Counted from the stretch's first letter, positions 1-9,376 are shown. The stretch: DNA of 64,000 nt from Rummeliibacillus suwonensis (GCF_007896435.1 NZ_VCBL01000001.1:1981068-2045067); one strand, 5' to 3'. Notes: generated from the sequence alone by a model not told the origin. Translations and numbers: made by a program.

Positions 1-638
1 CCTAAGTCAGCCTTTTGAATATCTGTAGGTCTAGCCGTTGCATGTAAGCTTTGTAGAAATTTCAAAGGCACTTTTGCATGAGTTGTTTGGATAATTTGAG
101 CATGTGGATTTAAGCTTTGTAATTCAAATGTAGCTTTTGCACGTTCTGATTCTGTTAGTAGATCTATCTTATTAGCTAAGATCAAATGCGCGTGACGAAT
201 TTGTTCTAAAAATAGAGAGCAAGTTTGAGGCGACATTTTATCGCGTGCTAACAAGCGCTTACTATCTGCCACGGTGATAATCCCCTTAATATTAAGTTGA
301 TGCGCAAATAGAGGGGAGTATACAGCATCCAAGGCTTCCACGGGGTGAGCTGCACCTGTTGTTTCAATAATCAGTACATCAAATTCAGATTCTGCTAATA
401 AAGATTGAATCTGTGCCTCTGTTTTTTCTGCACCAGAGCAGCAAATACATCCGTTTAGCATTTCTTTTAATGGAATGCCTTCTTCAACTGCTTGCGAATC
501 AAAATTAAGCTTTCCAAGTTCATTCATAATAACTGCTGGCTTCAAATTTTGTTCCTTTAATTGGCGTATAATATCTACCAACATCGTTGTTTTACCACTT
601 CCTAAAAATCCACTAAATAAATAAACATCTTTCATCAT
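1..638 (-). CDS. CobW/G3E-family P-loop GTPase (3' end cut by window edge)
   Basis: Translated from the reverse strand, the protein starts MMKDVYLFSGFLGSGKTT, a Walker A loop right at the N-terminus as in the G3E GTPases (CobW, HypB, UreG, YciC). Around residues 60-65 it carries GCICC, the CxCC metal-binding motif of the CobW/zinc-chaperone branch. A later LILANKID stretch matches the NKxD guanine-binding box. Family members hydrolyse GTP to insert or deliver metals such as zinc or cobalt; which metal applies here is not visible. ATG at 638 is chosen over the ATG at 635 because AGGAG lies 9 nt upstream of it. The frame is open to base 1, so the C-terminal domain lies outside the window. I see no clear Zur-type operator upstream. 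Confidence 0.88.
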   Translation of the reverse strand, partial: MMKDVYLFSGFLGSGKTTMLVDIIRQLKEQNLKPAVIMNELGKLNFDSQAVEEGIPLKEMLNGCICCSGAEKTEAQIQSLLAESEFDVLIIETTGAAHPVEALDAVYSPLFAHQLNIKGIITVADSKRLLARDKMSPQTCSLFLEQIRHAHLILANKIDLLTESERAKATFELQSLNPHAQIIQTTHAKVPLKFLQSLHATARPTDIQKADL

Positions 639-1009
639 CTTGTTGATCTCCTATAAAAAATAGATTTGAATGCGTATTGCATAGAATAAAATTTCGCATA
701 ACAGAGGGTAATAATCGACCCCTTACAGTCCTTATCCTCCTGCTTCCCTTTGCGTAAAATTGTTTATATACAGTTTGGAAACAATCACTCATGAGCAAAG
801 TTTACTTGCATTTTGAAGTGAAGGATTGATTATCCTTCCTATGAAAATTTGATAAAAATTGTTCTTCTATCGTTTTTCAGTACCCCTTCTATCCTTCCTG
901 AAGGAGTGTCTATACACCCATTTTACCTGTATATCAAAAATAGCATGATAGGATTGCTCCTAGCATACTATTTTTGCCTTCTGACAACTTCTCCTCTTGC
1001 TGATTGCAA
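639..1009. other. intergenic, no gene seen
   Basis: This 370-bp gap separates the CobW-type gene from the end of the protease gene. It contains short open frames on both strands, but none has an SD site or a recognisable product. I see no clear terminator. Confidence 0.5.
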
Positions 1010-2521
1010 TTATTTCATTTCTGATTTGACGATTGCCATTGCTTTTTTCAATTGTGGGTCGTCCTTCTTAATTTTCAAGCGTAATTCTTCCATTAAAGCA
1101 TAAGTGGTATCGCCTTTTAGAACACCAGTAACTTTTAACTTATGTTTTTGTTGGAATTGTTGAACAGCTAATGTTGTAGCAGCATCGTATAAACCATCGA
1201 TTTTGCCAGGATTATAGCCAACTGCTTTTAACATTTTTTCTGCCACTTTCACTTGATCTGAAAGAGATCCTTCTTTTAATGTCTTATCTGTGCTGATATA
1301 TGGTAATGAAGCATAGCTTGGGTAATTTACTTTGTAATCAGGTTGAATTCCTTTTTCATGGATCCAATTTCCATCAGGTGTTAGCCATTTAGCTATTGTA
1401 AATTTAAGATTTGAACCATCTGAAAGATTTTCAGCTGTTTGCATAGTACCTTTCCCAAAAGATTTTTCTCCCACTAATTTGACATTGGCAGATTCACTTA
1501 AAGCACCTGCTAAAATTTCAGAAGCTGATGCACTTCCACCATCTATTAAGACAGTTACAGGCACATTTACTTTCCGTCCATCTTTTGAAGGAAATACCTC
1601 TTTTTTACCGTTTCGATCTTCAAATTGTACAATGGGCTCCCCTGTTTTAACAAATAGACTTGCGATATTTTCTACGACATCGACTAAACCTCCTGGATTT
1701 TGTCGAACATCAATGACAAGGCCTTTCATACCTTTACCTTCCATTTCATCTAATGCATTTAAAAGTTCTTTATAGGTGTCATTAGAAAAGCTTGTGATTT
1801 GGATATGAGCGATCTTGTCTTTTTTCATTTCCGCATATACTGTTTCAACTGGAATATCATCACGCGTAATTTTCATGGTGATTAACTTATTAGCGCCACC
1901 ACGTTGAATTTGTAAAGTGACATCTGTGCCTTTTTTACCGCGAATCAATAACACGGCTTTAGAGGCTGTCATACCATCAATGTTTTTGCCATTCACTTTT
2001 TTAATAATGTCGTTTGTCTTAATCCCTGCTTTTTCTGCAGGAGAATTTTTGATGGGTGATACAACGACAATATGTCCATCTTTTTCTTGGATTTCTGCAC
2101 CGATTCCTTGGAAACTGGAAGAAATGCTTTCATTGAACTCTGTTGCTTCTTTTTTATTCATATAATCTGAATATGGGTCTCCTAGTGCACTAATCATACC
2201 GTCAACTGCACCATTTACTAACGCATCTGTATCAAGGTCTTTGTAATAGCTTTTTGATAGCTCATCATAAGCATTAAATAATTTTTGGAACTCAGTATGA
2301 GAAGGTGTTCGAACCTCTACCACTTTTTCTTCTCCAAAAGTTAAAGCAAAGATTGTGATACCTGAAGTTGCGAGAATCAAAACCATAATCATCATGATAA
2401 AAGCAAATGGTTTCATACGTATGTATTTACCCGCTGGTTTCACATCTTGAGTAGGTGCAACCTGTTGCTCTTTTTGTGATTCATCGTTTTGCTCCGGATC
2501 AACTTTTGTTTTATCATCCAT
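1010..2521 (-). CDS. S41 carboxy-terminal processing protease (CtpB-like)
   Basis: A 503-residue membrane-anchored serine protease that clips proteins at C-termini outside the membrane. Visible parts: charged cytoplasmic N-terminus; one membrane segment at about 38-62; PDZ domain about 125-215 with SPAEKAGIKTNDII; S41 catalytic core with DVRQNPGGLVD near 271-281, Ser332 in SASASE and Lys357 in SFGKGTMQ, 25 residues apart as in Tsp; and a peptidoglycan-binding domain about 425-490 (KMLKAVGYNPGKIDG). In Bacillus, CtpB takes part in the SpoIVFB/sigma-K sporulation checkpoint, while CtpA-type relatives have envelope roles; the sequence does not decide between them. ATG at 2521 is preferred: an upstream in-frame TTG at 2539 has no SD, while GAAAGTGGTG precedes 2521. 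Confidence 0.92.
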   Translation of the reverse strand: MDDKTKVDPEQNDESQKEQQVAPTQDVKPAGKYIRMKPFAFIMMIMVLILATSGITIFALTFGEEKVVEVRTPSHTEFQKLFNAYDELSKSYYKDLDTDALVNGAVDGMISALGDPYSDYMNKKEATEFNESISSSFQGIGAEIQEKDGHIVVVSPIKNSPAEKAGIKTNDIIKKVNGKNIDGMTASKAVLLIRGKKGTDVTLQIQRGGANKLITMKITRDDIPVETVYAEMKKDKIAHIQITSFSNDTYKELLNALDEMEGKGMKGLVIDVRQNPGGLVDVVENIASLFVKTGEPIVQFEDRNGKKEVFPSKDGRKVNVPVTVLIDGGSASASEILAGALSESANVKLVGEKSFGKGTMQTAENLSDGSNLKFTIAKWLTPDGNWIHEKGIQPDYKVNYPSYASLPYISTDKTLKEGSLSDQVKVAEKMLKAVGYNPGKIDGLYDAATTLAVQQFQQKHKLKVTGVLKGDTTYALMEELRLKIKKDDPQLKKAMAIVKSEMK

Positions 2522-2600
2522 CTTGTTCACCACTTTCAATCTAACAGTGTTTCAAACACTACTTATACCATAATAGCAAGAATTACGTTCTACGAAAAGA

Positions 2601-2626
2601 AAAAGACTGCCAAATTCTTGACAGCC
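2601..2626 (-). terminator. Probable terminator after the zinc-ribbon gene
   Basis: On the minus strand a stem of about 7 bp with one G-U pair (CTGTCAA / TTTGGCAG) is followed by TTTTTC. It lies downstream of the gene ending at 2773. Confidence 0.5.
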
Positions 2627-2772
2627 CTTAGAAAATTTTCTTTTTTCTTTTATATAATGGCTTATAGCACTATTTTTAAGCTAGTTTAAATATATGTAAT
2701 GTAATGACAATGAGTAGCTTTTACAATTTTGCTTTATAGGAACATCTATCTAATTGTATTAGACCTATTCAA

Positions 2773-2982
2773 TTAGATTTTCTCTACTTTTAATTTAACA
2801 GCCCACCCACATTTACATGTGCGTTCAAATGTTCCTAATTTACCGTTGTAATCCATTGATCCAACATTTTTGTTGCTTCCGATATGTTCACTTCCACACC
2901 CTGGGCAAGTTCCATAATCATCCACAAGTTTACTTACCAAATTCAAACTGTTATATATTTCATCTTTATATTTAAAACTCAA
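2773..2982 (-). CDS. Small zinc-ribbon protein (DUF3797-like)
   Basis: A 69-residue protein with two cysteine pairs, CPGC around residues 27-30 and CKCG around 56-59, typical of a four-Cys zinc ribbon. It has no signal peptide or membrane segment. The pattern resembles the DUF3797 proteins of Bacillus and their phages, recognised from memory and not proven. It starts at TTG 2982, preceded by GGGAGAGGG about 5 nt upstream. The neighbouring integrase relic and repeat fragments fit an origin in a mobile element. Function unknown; a nucleic-acid-binding or structural zinc role is only a guess from the fold. Confidence 0.65.
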   Translation of the reverse strand: MSFKYKDEIYNSLNLVSKLVDDYGTCPGCGSEHIGSNKNVGSMDYNGKLGTFERTCKCGWAVKLKVEKI

Positions 2983-3154
2983 AATCCCTCTCCCTTTTAT
3001 TTAATCATTTGTATTCACTCACCCTTTTAAGATATTCAAACATTGGAAGACCGTGCATGTACATGTATTCATAATTGATTGATATGATTGCTAGACAAAA
3101 AAGCTGTACAAAATAAAAAACAACTAAACAATTAAGAATAACCGTTACAAATAT

Positions 3155-3405
3155 TTATCTATGGTTGAATTATGCACCTCAAGATAATGCTTTGTTATAC
3201 ATTCGAGTGATTTATGGTCACTCTGCTTCGCTATAGTAGCAATATCTACTCCTGCTTTAGGCATAGCTGTAATTTGTGTTTTTCTCAACGTATAAGAGGC
3301 AAATCCAAACCATATATGAATAGTGTTTCTATACGCAACATCACTGATTTTAACACTTGTGTAGTTATCATGTTTATCTAACTTACCTACACATATGAAA
3401 ATTAT
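3155..3405 (-). pseudogene. Tyrosine recombinase (integrase) C-terminal relic
   Basis: Reverse-strand translation gives an open stretch with no start codon that includes FASYTLRKTQITAMPKAG, KQSDHKSLECITKHYL and the tail STIDKYL before a stop at 3155. This is the end of a phage-type tyrosine recombinase: the Arg of LRKT and the His/Tyr region (SDHKSLECITKHY) are visible. The upstream catalytic domain is missing; the frame runs into a copied deoD fragment at about 3405. It is the debris of an integrase from a lost prophage or integrative element. Confidence 0.75.
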
Positions 3406-3459
3406 TTTGAAGTTGTTGCTTCATCTGTTAATAGGCAGTCTAAGACAGTTAAGACAGAT
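3405..3459 (-). pseudogene. Copied fragment of deoD (55 bp)
   Basis: Fifty-five bases match 4175-4230 of deoD with five mismatches, in the same orientation. In deoD this part encodes [16 protein letters not shown] near the C-terminus. The fragment is joined on one side to the integrase relic and on the other to an RE-A repeat end. It may be a decayed attachment-site duplication. Confidence 0.75.
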
Positions 3460-3505
3460 GAATCTCCCCATTTCTATAGATTAAATTGGATAATCAACAC
3501 GCCTG
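3460..3505 (+). repeat. RE-A repeat, right end only
   Basis: The stretch from GAATCTCCCC to AATCAACACGCCTG matches the right-hand end of the RE-A copy at 17708-18086. The rest of the element is missing. The terminal CAGGCGTGTTGATT (inverse) is intact. Confidence 0.7.
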
Positions 3506-3619
3506 ATATTCTATTCAATAAAGATTCATGGTGAATTTCATCGAATAAACAGAGCATTTTGCCCATCTTTCAAAATCAATATTGCATTAACTGATACTAG
3601 GAAGATAGGAGGTGGGCAT

Positions 3620-3940
3620 ATGGCACTAAGTCTGATTAATATTCATGTAAATGTATCTGCTAATTCTACAAGATTTTTCAACGTACTAGCAGCTCCTCTA
3701 AGTGTTACTGATGGAACGACAGTCCCTGCAACAGCGTTTCTTGATGACAGCGGCACAGCTGCAACAGCATTCCCTACGGTATTAAACGGGTATTATAACC
3801 TTTACTTAAATGGTGTACTTCAGGAAGGTGGTACTTATACAATTTCAGCTACAGAATTGACTTTTAATGATGTTACAGCAACAATCGCAGCTGGAACACC
3901 ATTAGTTGTTGAGGTCGTTGAACTTTCAACAGTTATTTAA
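3620..3940 (+). CDS. DUF4183 protein, probable spore or cell-surface component
   Basis: A 106-residue protein rich in Ala, Thr, Val and Leu, with no cysteine and no signal peptide. The motif NGYYNLYLNGVLQEGGTYT and the ending AGTPLVVEVVEL are hallmarks of DUF4183, a beta-rich family common in spore-forming Bacillales and often encoded near exosporium or appendage proteins. ATG at 3620 follows a strong AGGAGGTGGGCAT site. The gene lies alone between the integrase/deoD scar and deoD, so it could have been cargo of the lost element. A strong terminator follows at 4014. A surface role is inferred from the family's distribution. Confidence 0.75.
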   Translation: MALSLINIHVNVSANSTRFFNVLAAPLSVTDGTTVPATAFLDDSGTAATAFPTVLNGYYNLYLNGVLQEGGTYTISATELTFNDVTATIAAGTPLVVEVVELSTVI

Positions 3941-4013
3941 TGACTCATTTATTTAAGTAACTCTGAAGATACTTTATGTAAAGAGATTAGGACAAAGCCT
4001 TATCAAAATGAAT

Positions 4014-4064
4014 AAACCGTATGAAATCAAATTTGCAAAACTTGTTTTCATACGGTTTTATTTT
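4014..4064. terminator. Bidirectional terminator between DUF4183 gene and deoD
   Basis: A 12-bp perfect stem (AACCGTATGAAA / TTTCATACGGTT region) with a run of T on the plus side. It separates convergent genes and can serve both. Confidence 0.85.
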
Positions 4065-4111
4065 CATTTATACTAAAACCAATTCTCTTTTAACTTATAT
4101 CTTTGCTACAA

Positions 4112-4816
4112 CTACTCTTGAATAGCCGCTTCAAGTGCTACGACAATCATGTCATTAAACGTAGTTTGTCGTTCTTTTGAAGTTGTTGCTTCGCCTGTTA
4201 ATAGGTGGTCTGAGACAGTTAAGACAGATAAGGCTTGGCGATTGAATTTAGCCGCTAACGTATAAAGTGCCGCTGTTTCCATTTCAACAGCGAGTACACC
4301 ATAATCCGCTAATTTTTCATTTTGGTTATCTTCCCCGTAGAATAAATCGGCTGTGTAGACGTTCCCCACTCGTAAATTAAGCCCCGCTGCTTCTCCAGCT
4401 TTATAAGCTTTTAATAGTAAATCAAAATCTGCTGTTGGAGCGAAGTCAATTCCTTTGAAGATAATCTCATTCATCTTTGAATCGGTTGTTGCTGATTGGG
4501 CAAGGATAACATCACGAACACGAACGTCACGTTTCAATGCACCACAAGTACCTACACGGATTAACTTTTTACACCCATATTCTTGCATCAGCTCAGTTGT
4601 GTAAATAGCAATGGAAGGCACACCCATACCTGTTCCTTGTACGGAGATACGATTTCCTTTATATGTACCTGTAAAACCAAACATATTGCGTACTTCGTTA
4701 TATTGAGTGACATCTTCTAAAAACGTTTCCGCAATATATTTTGCCCGCAATGGATCTCCTGGTAATAATACAGTTTCAGCGATGTCGCCTTGTTTAGCAT
4801 CGATATGAATGCTCAT
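4112..4816 (-). CDS. deoD: Purine-nucleoside phosphorylase, DeoD type
   Basis: A 234-residue hexameric-type PNP that cleaves purine (deoxy)nucleosides with phosphate to base and (deoxy)ribose-1-phosphate in the cytoplasmic purine salvage pathway. The sequence begins [20 protein letters not shown] and contains the phosphate site [10 protein letters not shown], the nucleoside-binding [12 protein letters not shown] and the catalytic Asp in [10 protein letters not shown]. Length is the usual 233-236 residues. The frame is open 44 codons further upstream, but homology and GGGGAAAG before the ATG at 4816 fix this start. A 55-bp piece of its 3' end is duplicated at 3405. Confidence 0.97.
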   Translation of the reverse strand: MSIHIDAKQGDIAETVLLPGDPLRAKYIAETFLEDVTQYNEVRNMFGFTGTYKGNRISVQGTGMGVPSIAIYTTELMQEYGCKKLIRVGTCGALKRDVRVRDVILAQSATTDSKMNEIIFKGIDFAPTADFDLLLKAYKAGEAAGLNLRVGNVYTADLFYGEDNQNEKLADYGVLAVEMETAALYTLAAKFNRQALSVLTVSDHLLTGEATTSKERQTTFNDMIVVALEAAIQE

Positions 4817-4892
4817 ATTCTTTCCCCATTTCCATTCAAAATTTTTATCCACTTGTCCTATTGTACCAACAAAGTCAGACCTCTGACAATTA

Positions 4893-5111
4893 TTACTTTT
4901 CGTATTTTTCTTCGTATTTTTGCCAAAGCTCATCGAATACAACGGCACTCAACTCGTGATCGGCTTTTTCTTCTACATATCTTGAAATTATTTGGAAATC
5001 TTCTTCTTGTTTTGGAAAACTATGATCATGAAAAGCCGCTTCCGCAAACGCCGCCTTTTCGTCTTTTCCACCTCTATACGTTAATACAAAATGATAAAAT
5101 GATGGTTTCAT
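4893..5111 (-). CDS. yozE: YozE family protein (UPF0346)
   Basis: A 72-residue acidic protein starting [18 protein letters not shown], with [20 protein letters not shown] in the middle. These match the YozE (sterile-alpha-motif-like) family, short helical proteins of unknown function in Bacilli. ATG at 5111 follows an AGGATC site. It lies 76 bp upstream of deoD on the same strand and may share its transcript. Confidence 0.88.
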   Translation of the reverse strand: MKPSFYHFVLTYRGGKDEKAAFAEAAFHDHSFPKQEEDFQIISRYVEEKADHELSAVVFDELWQKYEEKYEK

Positions 5112-5249
5112 ATTGATCCTACCCTTTTCATTATATAGTACATTCTAATCGTTGTAACAGAAAACAATAGCTAATAATTGTCCAATGCTTCCAATTTTTT
5201 AAACAATTATACCACGATAGATCCTAAAAGTTCTTTGTTATTATCACTC

Positions 5250-5430
5250 TCTCACAAAACAAACCTTCCCACAATGATGGATTTTCATCCTCCACAAAAT
5301 ATTCGTAAAACCAATCAGGCTTTTACAGGAAGTTGACCACACTACCCTCTTGTTTTTTACTGGAGTCTTTGAATCACAGGATTTTTCTGACCGTTACTAG
5401 AAGTAAAAAAAGATTGATTTGTTGAATAGC
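5250..5430 (+). repeat. Decayed RE-C repeat
   Basis: Recognisable RE-C pieces remain (ATGATGGATTTTCATCC, then CCAATCAGGCTTTTACAGG and GTTGACC), but both ends are eroded. The rest of the gap 5112-5667 shows no gene. Confidence 0.4.
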
Positions 5431-5667
5431 ATTAGGCTATTGAAAAAACATTCCATCAAATACTGATCAAAATCACCCCAGAAATGGAAAGTCTATAAGC
5501 TTAAGTTGGTAGAAATTTTAGCATCTCTCCAAAATTTTCTTATTTTTTTGATACGGGCAACCTTCCTACTGCTACATGGTTCTATAACACGGATGCAAAA
5601 TGATATTAATATAGAATTATAGGCATCACTTACTGAGCTTTATCATACATATGAGGAGATGGTACAA

Positions 5668-6462
5668 ATGAAAATAGTAAAGGTTTTACTATCTTTCATG
5701 GTCACATTTGGAACTTTGACTTTCTTTATTTTTTCAACAAATAGTGACGCAGCAACAACAAATACAGTAAATGCAAAAGTAGCAAATAGCGTATACGTTC
5801 ACCTGGAGCCTTCAGCTAATGCGAAAAGAATCGGTACGCTTTGGAAAGGCGATAAAGTCGTTGTATATAGCCAATCCAAAACAGGTTGGGCTAAAATTAA
5901 GTTTCATAAAAAAACAGCTTATGTATATTCGTCATACTTAATATTCAGCCCAAAAACATCTTCACCTAAAAATTCAGATAATAAAACAAACACTCCAAAA
6001 CAGGATAGTTTATCCACTAGCCAAAAAACATCCTATCGTCCTGTAACGACGAATATCTACTACTATATTGAAAATGGTCAAAAAGGTAAAATGTTTTCAA
6101 GTAACAAACGTAATTCAACAGGTTGGACCTATTGGTACAAAAAAACAAGTACTGCCCCAAAACAAATCATTTTAATTCGTGAATCTTCTAATGGTTTAGA
6201 TTACAGATTTGCGAAAATCGGTACCGTTCGTCAAATCATTTATCCTTTTACAAAAAATCAAGTATTTAAAACAAACCACAAAAGTTACAAAGTCGTTTCT
6301 ATTTCAAATAAATTCACTGTAAAAGCAGGCACATTTAAATCTGTTGTTGGTATTAAAGGCGCTGATGGATCGATCACTTATTACGCTCCAAATGCTGGGG
6401 CAATCAAAATAGTAAAAAACAAAAAAGTCATTTATGAAGTTACAAAAATTATATCTAAATAA
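5668..6462 (+). CDS. Secreted SH3-domain protein
   Basis: A 264-residue exported protein. Signal peptide about 1-28 ending SDAA; bacterial SH3 domain about 32-90 (SVYVHLEPSANAKRIGTLWK, then KTGWAKIKFHKKTAYV); a Ser/Thr/Lys/Asn-rich linker about 95-125; and a C-terminal beta-rich domain of about 140 residues that I do not recognise. SH3b domains usually bind cell-wall peptides, so attachment to peptidoglycan is likely. ATG at 5668 is preferred over ATG 5659, which overlaps the SD (ATGAGGAG). The stop codon at 6460-6462 straddles the 4-bp target duplication and first bases of an RE-B element, so the native C-terminus may have been changed by the insertion. Confidence 0.8.
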   Translation: MKIVKVLLSFMVTFGTLTFFIFSTNSDAATTNTVNAKVANSVYVHLEPSANAKRIGTLWKGDKVVVYSQSKTGWAKIKFHKKTAYVYSSYLIFSPKTSSPKNSDNKTNTPKQDSLSTSQKTSYRPVTTNIYYYIENGQKGKMFSSNKRNSTGWTYWYKKTSTAPKQIILIRESSNGLDYRFAKIGTVRQIIYPFTKNQVFKTNHKSYKVVSISNKFTVKAGTFKSVVGIKGADGSITYYAPNAGAIKIVKNKKVIYEVTKIISK

Positions 6463-6724
6463 ATCAATTTCATAAATCATTTTCTTCTTAAAAAATACGA
6501 ACATTTAATAATAACTAATTTTGATAATTGTGTAGCGGAAGACGGCGACTCCTACGGGAAAAGCTTGAGCTGAAAGCCCCGCAGGAACGTAGTGACGAGG
6601 AGATTGAAGCCAAGCCCGTGGAAAGCGCCGTCTGGAGTGGAACAAAAACTTCTGAACATTAATGTTCATGCTGATTAGAAATGTTCGTGTTTTCCATCTG
6701 GATTTTGCATTATGAAATTGATTC
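6461..6724 (+). mobile_element. RE-B, MITE-like element, copy 1 (264 bp)
   Basis: Ends are 15-bp inverted repeats, AAATCAATTTCATAA on the left and the inverse of GAATCAATTTCATAA on the right. They are flanked by the 4-bp duplication AAAT (6457-6460 and 6725-6728). The interior holds a GC-rich foldback bounded by GACGGCG and CGCCGTC. There is no transposase. Confidence 0.85.
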
Positions 6725-6896
6725 AAATAATTAAAAAAGAACAAAAAAATTTTTTAGTAACTTTTTTATCATTTAAAACAGAAAGCTCTCGCCACTAAAA
6801 AAATTGGGACTCTAAATTTTTAATTACCCTATTGCATAGTTTTTCCTAAAGTGTTACTATTTCATTAATTCATTTTTTCTAACAATTGAATATTGT

Positions 6897-6999
6897 TTCT
6901 TATCCAGAGAGATGGAGGGACTTGGCCCTGTGAAATCTCAGCAACCACCGTTTTTGGTAAGGTGCTAATTCCAGTAGACGTATGTCTAGCAGATAAGAA
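6897..6999 (+). promoter_or_regulatory. SAM-I riboswitch (S-box)
   Basis: The aptamer shows the S-box core in order: P1 strand CTTATC at 6899, AGAGAGATGGAGGGAC, GGCCCTGTGAAATCTCAGCA, GGTGCTAATTCCAG, and the closing P1 strand GATAAG at 6992. When SAM binds, the downstream terminator forms and metI-metC transcription stops. Confidence 0.97.
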
Positions 7000-7017
7000 G
7001 ATTGACTTTGTATATTT

Positions 7018-7050
7018 AAGGTCCTCTTCTTAAGAGGACCTTTTTATTTT
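7018..7050 (+). terminator. S-box expression-platform terminator
   Basis: AAGGTCCTCTT and AAGAGGACCTT form an 11-bp stem followed by a T-rich tail. It lies between the SAM aptamer and metI. Confidence 0.95.
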
Positions 7051-7071
7051 ATAATAAAAAGGATGATGAAC

Positions 7072-8205
7072 ATGTCTAATAATCATATTTCCACTTGTTT
7101 AGCTCAAATCGGCACGAACACAGATCCTCTAACAGGATCCATCAATACCCCTATTTATCTTTCGACTGCATATCGTCACGCGGGACTTGATCAATCAACT
7201 GGTTATGACTATACAAGGTCCAAAAATCCAACTCGATTCGTTTTAGAAGAAGGAGTTGCAAAATTAGAAAATGGAGATGCAGGATTTGCCTGTAGTAGCG
7301 GGATGGCCGCTATTCAATTAGTACTATCCCTTTTCAAAACAGGTGATGAAATTATCTATTCAGATGACATCTATGGCGGTACTTACCGACTCGCAAGACA
7401 ATATGAAAACCAATATAAGATCAAGGCTCATTTTTCTTCATTTCAATCAATAGAAGAAGTTGAAACAATTGTTAATGAAAATACGAAAGCACTATTTATC
7501 GAATCACCTACCAACCCATTAATGCAAGAAGTGGACATCGCACAATTTGCAGAGTTTGCGAAAAAACATCATCTATTACTCATAGTGGATAACACCTTTT
7601 TGACCCCCTACTATCAACGTCCAATTGAACTTGGTGCAGATATTGTCGTGCATAGTGCCACAAAATATATCGGTGGACATAATGATGTGCTTGCTGGTCT
7701 TGTTATAGCAAGAGGAGAAGAACTCTCTGAAAAATTGCTATATAACCACAATGCATCCGGTGCAACATTGGCACCCATTGATAGTTGGCTACTACTCCGA
7801 GGATTAAAAACCTTACATGTTCGCATGAAACAACATACAGAAAACGCCCAAAAAATCGTTGCATACCTAGAACAAGAACCTTTAGTGAAGGATGTTCTCT
7901 ATGCAGGATTAGGAGGTATGGTTTCTTTCCGCTTACAACGTTCGGAATGGGTCCCTTCTTTCCTTGAAAATTTACAGTTAATCGCATTTGCTGAAAGTCT
8001 GGGTGGTGTTGAAAGCTTTATCACTTATCCTGCCACTCAAACGCATGCAGATATCCCTGAAGAAGAACGAATTGCCCGTGGAGTCGACAATTCATTGTTA
8101 CGCTTTTCAGTTGGAATTGAAGAAGCTGAAGATTTAATCGCTGATTTGCAACGTGTGTTTGCTATTGTTAAAGAAGAGGTGTCCGTCCATGAGTCAACAA
8201 AATAA
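7072..8205 (+). CDS. metI: Cystathionine gamma-synthase / O-acetylhomoserine thiolyase
   Basis: A 377-residue Cys/Met-metabolism PLP enzyme that joins an activated homoserine ester to cysteine or sulfide, the first step from homoserine to methionine. Visible: YDYTRSKNPTR near 45-55, the cofactor region SSGMAAI, and the Schiff-base Lys198 in HSATKYIGGHND. The sequence runs parallel to Bacillus subtilis MetI, including LAQIG near the start and AESLGGVESFITYPATQTH. ATG at 7072 is chosen because it lies about 9 nt from AAAAGG and fits the family N-terminus; the ATG at 7063 overlaps the SD. It overlaps metC by 17 bp and is under the SAM riboswitch. Confidence 0.95.
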   Translation: MSNNHISTCLAQIGTNTDPLTGSINTPIYLSTAYRHAGLDQSTGYDYTRSKNPTRFVLEEGVAKLENGDAGFACSSGMAAIQLVLSLFKTGDEIIYSDDIYGGTYRLARQYENQYKIKAHFSSFQSIEEVETIVNENTKALFIESPTNPLMQEVDIAQFAEFAKKHHLLLIVDNTFLTPYYQRPIELGADIVVHSATKYIGGHNDVLAGLVIARGEELSEKLLYNHNASGATLAPIDSWLLLRGLKTLHVRMKQHTENAQKIVAYLEQEPLVKDVLYAGLGGMVSFRLQRSEWVPSFLENLQLIAFAESLGGVESFITYPATQTHADIPEEERIARGVDNSLLRFSVGIEEAEDLIADLQRVFAIVKEEVSVHESTK

Positions 8206-9376
8206 ACAATCCATTGAAACAAACCTAATTACTGCTTCCACAAGAGGCGATTATGAACAAAAGACCGGAGCTGTCAATGTTCCTATTTATCTTTCTTCTA
8301 CATTTGATCAAAAACATTTCGATTCTTTTGGGCCATATGATTATAGTCGCTCAGGAAATCCGACTCGCGATGCGCTAGAAAAAACAATTGCTGAATTAGA
8401 GGGAGGAACAAGAGGTTTTGCCTTTTCTTCAGGCATTGCAGCGATCTCCTCTGCCCTGCTTACTTTAAATGCTGGTGATCACCTCGTCGTAACGAATGAA
8501 GTGTATGGTGGTACTTATCGATTGGTAACACAAGTATTAACAAAATATGGTATATCTCATACGTTTGCAGATTTTACAAATCTACAAGAAGTGGAAGCCG
8601 CTATTCAACCGAATACTAAGATTTTATATGCTGAAACTCCTGCCAATCCACTTCTTGGTATTACAAATATTCGAGGAATTGTTTCGATTGCTAAAAGACA
8701 TGGCTTGTTAACCTTTGTCGATAATACCTTTATGACCCCACTTTATCAACGACCTCTTGATCTAGGTGTCGATGTAGTATTGCATAGTGCAACAAAATTT
8801 TTGGGTGGTCATAGTGATATTATTGCTGGATTAGTTGTCACAAAAGATGAGGAACTTGGAAAACAAATTTACTTTATGCAAAATTCAATGGGGGCTATTT
8901 TGGGGGCTCAAGATTCATTTTCTTTAATACAAGGAATAAAAACACTGAATGCTCGTCTAACCCAGTCATCTCAATCAGCCATGAAGATCGCTTCTTATCT
9001 CGATCAACATGAATTGGTAGAAGAGGTTCATTATCCTGGATTGCCTCATCATCCAGGCTATGAAGTCCATGCAAGTCAGGCATCAAATGCGGGTGCTGTG
9101 TTATCCTTTACACTCCCCAATCGTGAACTAACCAAAGCTTTTGTCGAACATGTACAAATTCCTATTTTTGCCGTTAGTCTAGGCGGTGTTGAATCTATTC
9201 TTTCATATCCTGTAACCATGAGTCATGCAGCGATTCCAAAAGAAGAACGTGATAAACGAGGAATTACAGATGGCCTTCTTCGCTTTTCAGTTGGTTTAGA
9301 AAATGTGGATGACTTAATCGCTGATTTTGAACAAGCTTTCCAAGCAGCAAAAAAGATTGCCGTGGTTTCAAAATAA
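8189..9376 (+). CDS. metC: Cystathionine beta-lyase
   Basis: A 395-residue PLP enzyme paralogous to MetI, next in the pathway: cystathionine is cleaved to homocysteine, pyruvate and ammonia. Lys203 in HSATKFLGGHSD is the PLP lysine; YDYSRSGNPTRDALE near 50-65 and SLGGVESILSYP near the end are family motifs. The gene begins inside the end of metI at ATG 8189, with AAGAGGTG as SD, so translation is probably coupled. It is the last gene of the SAM-controlled operon and is followed by a strong terminator at 9450. Confidence 0.94.
   Translation: MSQQNKQSIETNLITASTRGDYEQKTGAVNVPIYLSSTFDQKHFDSFGPYDYSRSGNPTRDALEKTIAELEGGTRGFAFSSGIAAISSALLTLNAGDHLVVTNEVYGGTYRLVTQVLTKYGISHTFADFTNLQEVEAAIQPNTKILYAETPANPLLGITNIRGIVSIAKRHGLLTFVDNTFMTPLYQRPLDLGVDVVLHSATKFLGGHSDIIAGLVVTKDEELGKQIYFMQNSMGAILGAQDSFSLIQGIKTLNARLTQSSQSAMKIASYLDQHELVEEVHYPGLPHHPGYEVHASQASNAGAVLSFTLPNRELTKAFVEHVQIPIFAVSLGGVESILSYPVTMSHAAIPKEERDKRGITDGLLRFSVGLENVDDLIADFEQAFQAAKKIAVVSK

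Noticed and set aside
849..1103. 84-codon plus-strand frame downstream of the protease gene
   Set aside because: Runs antisense into the protease gene and has no SD.
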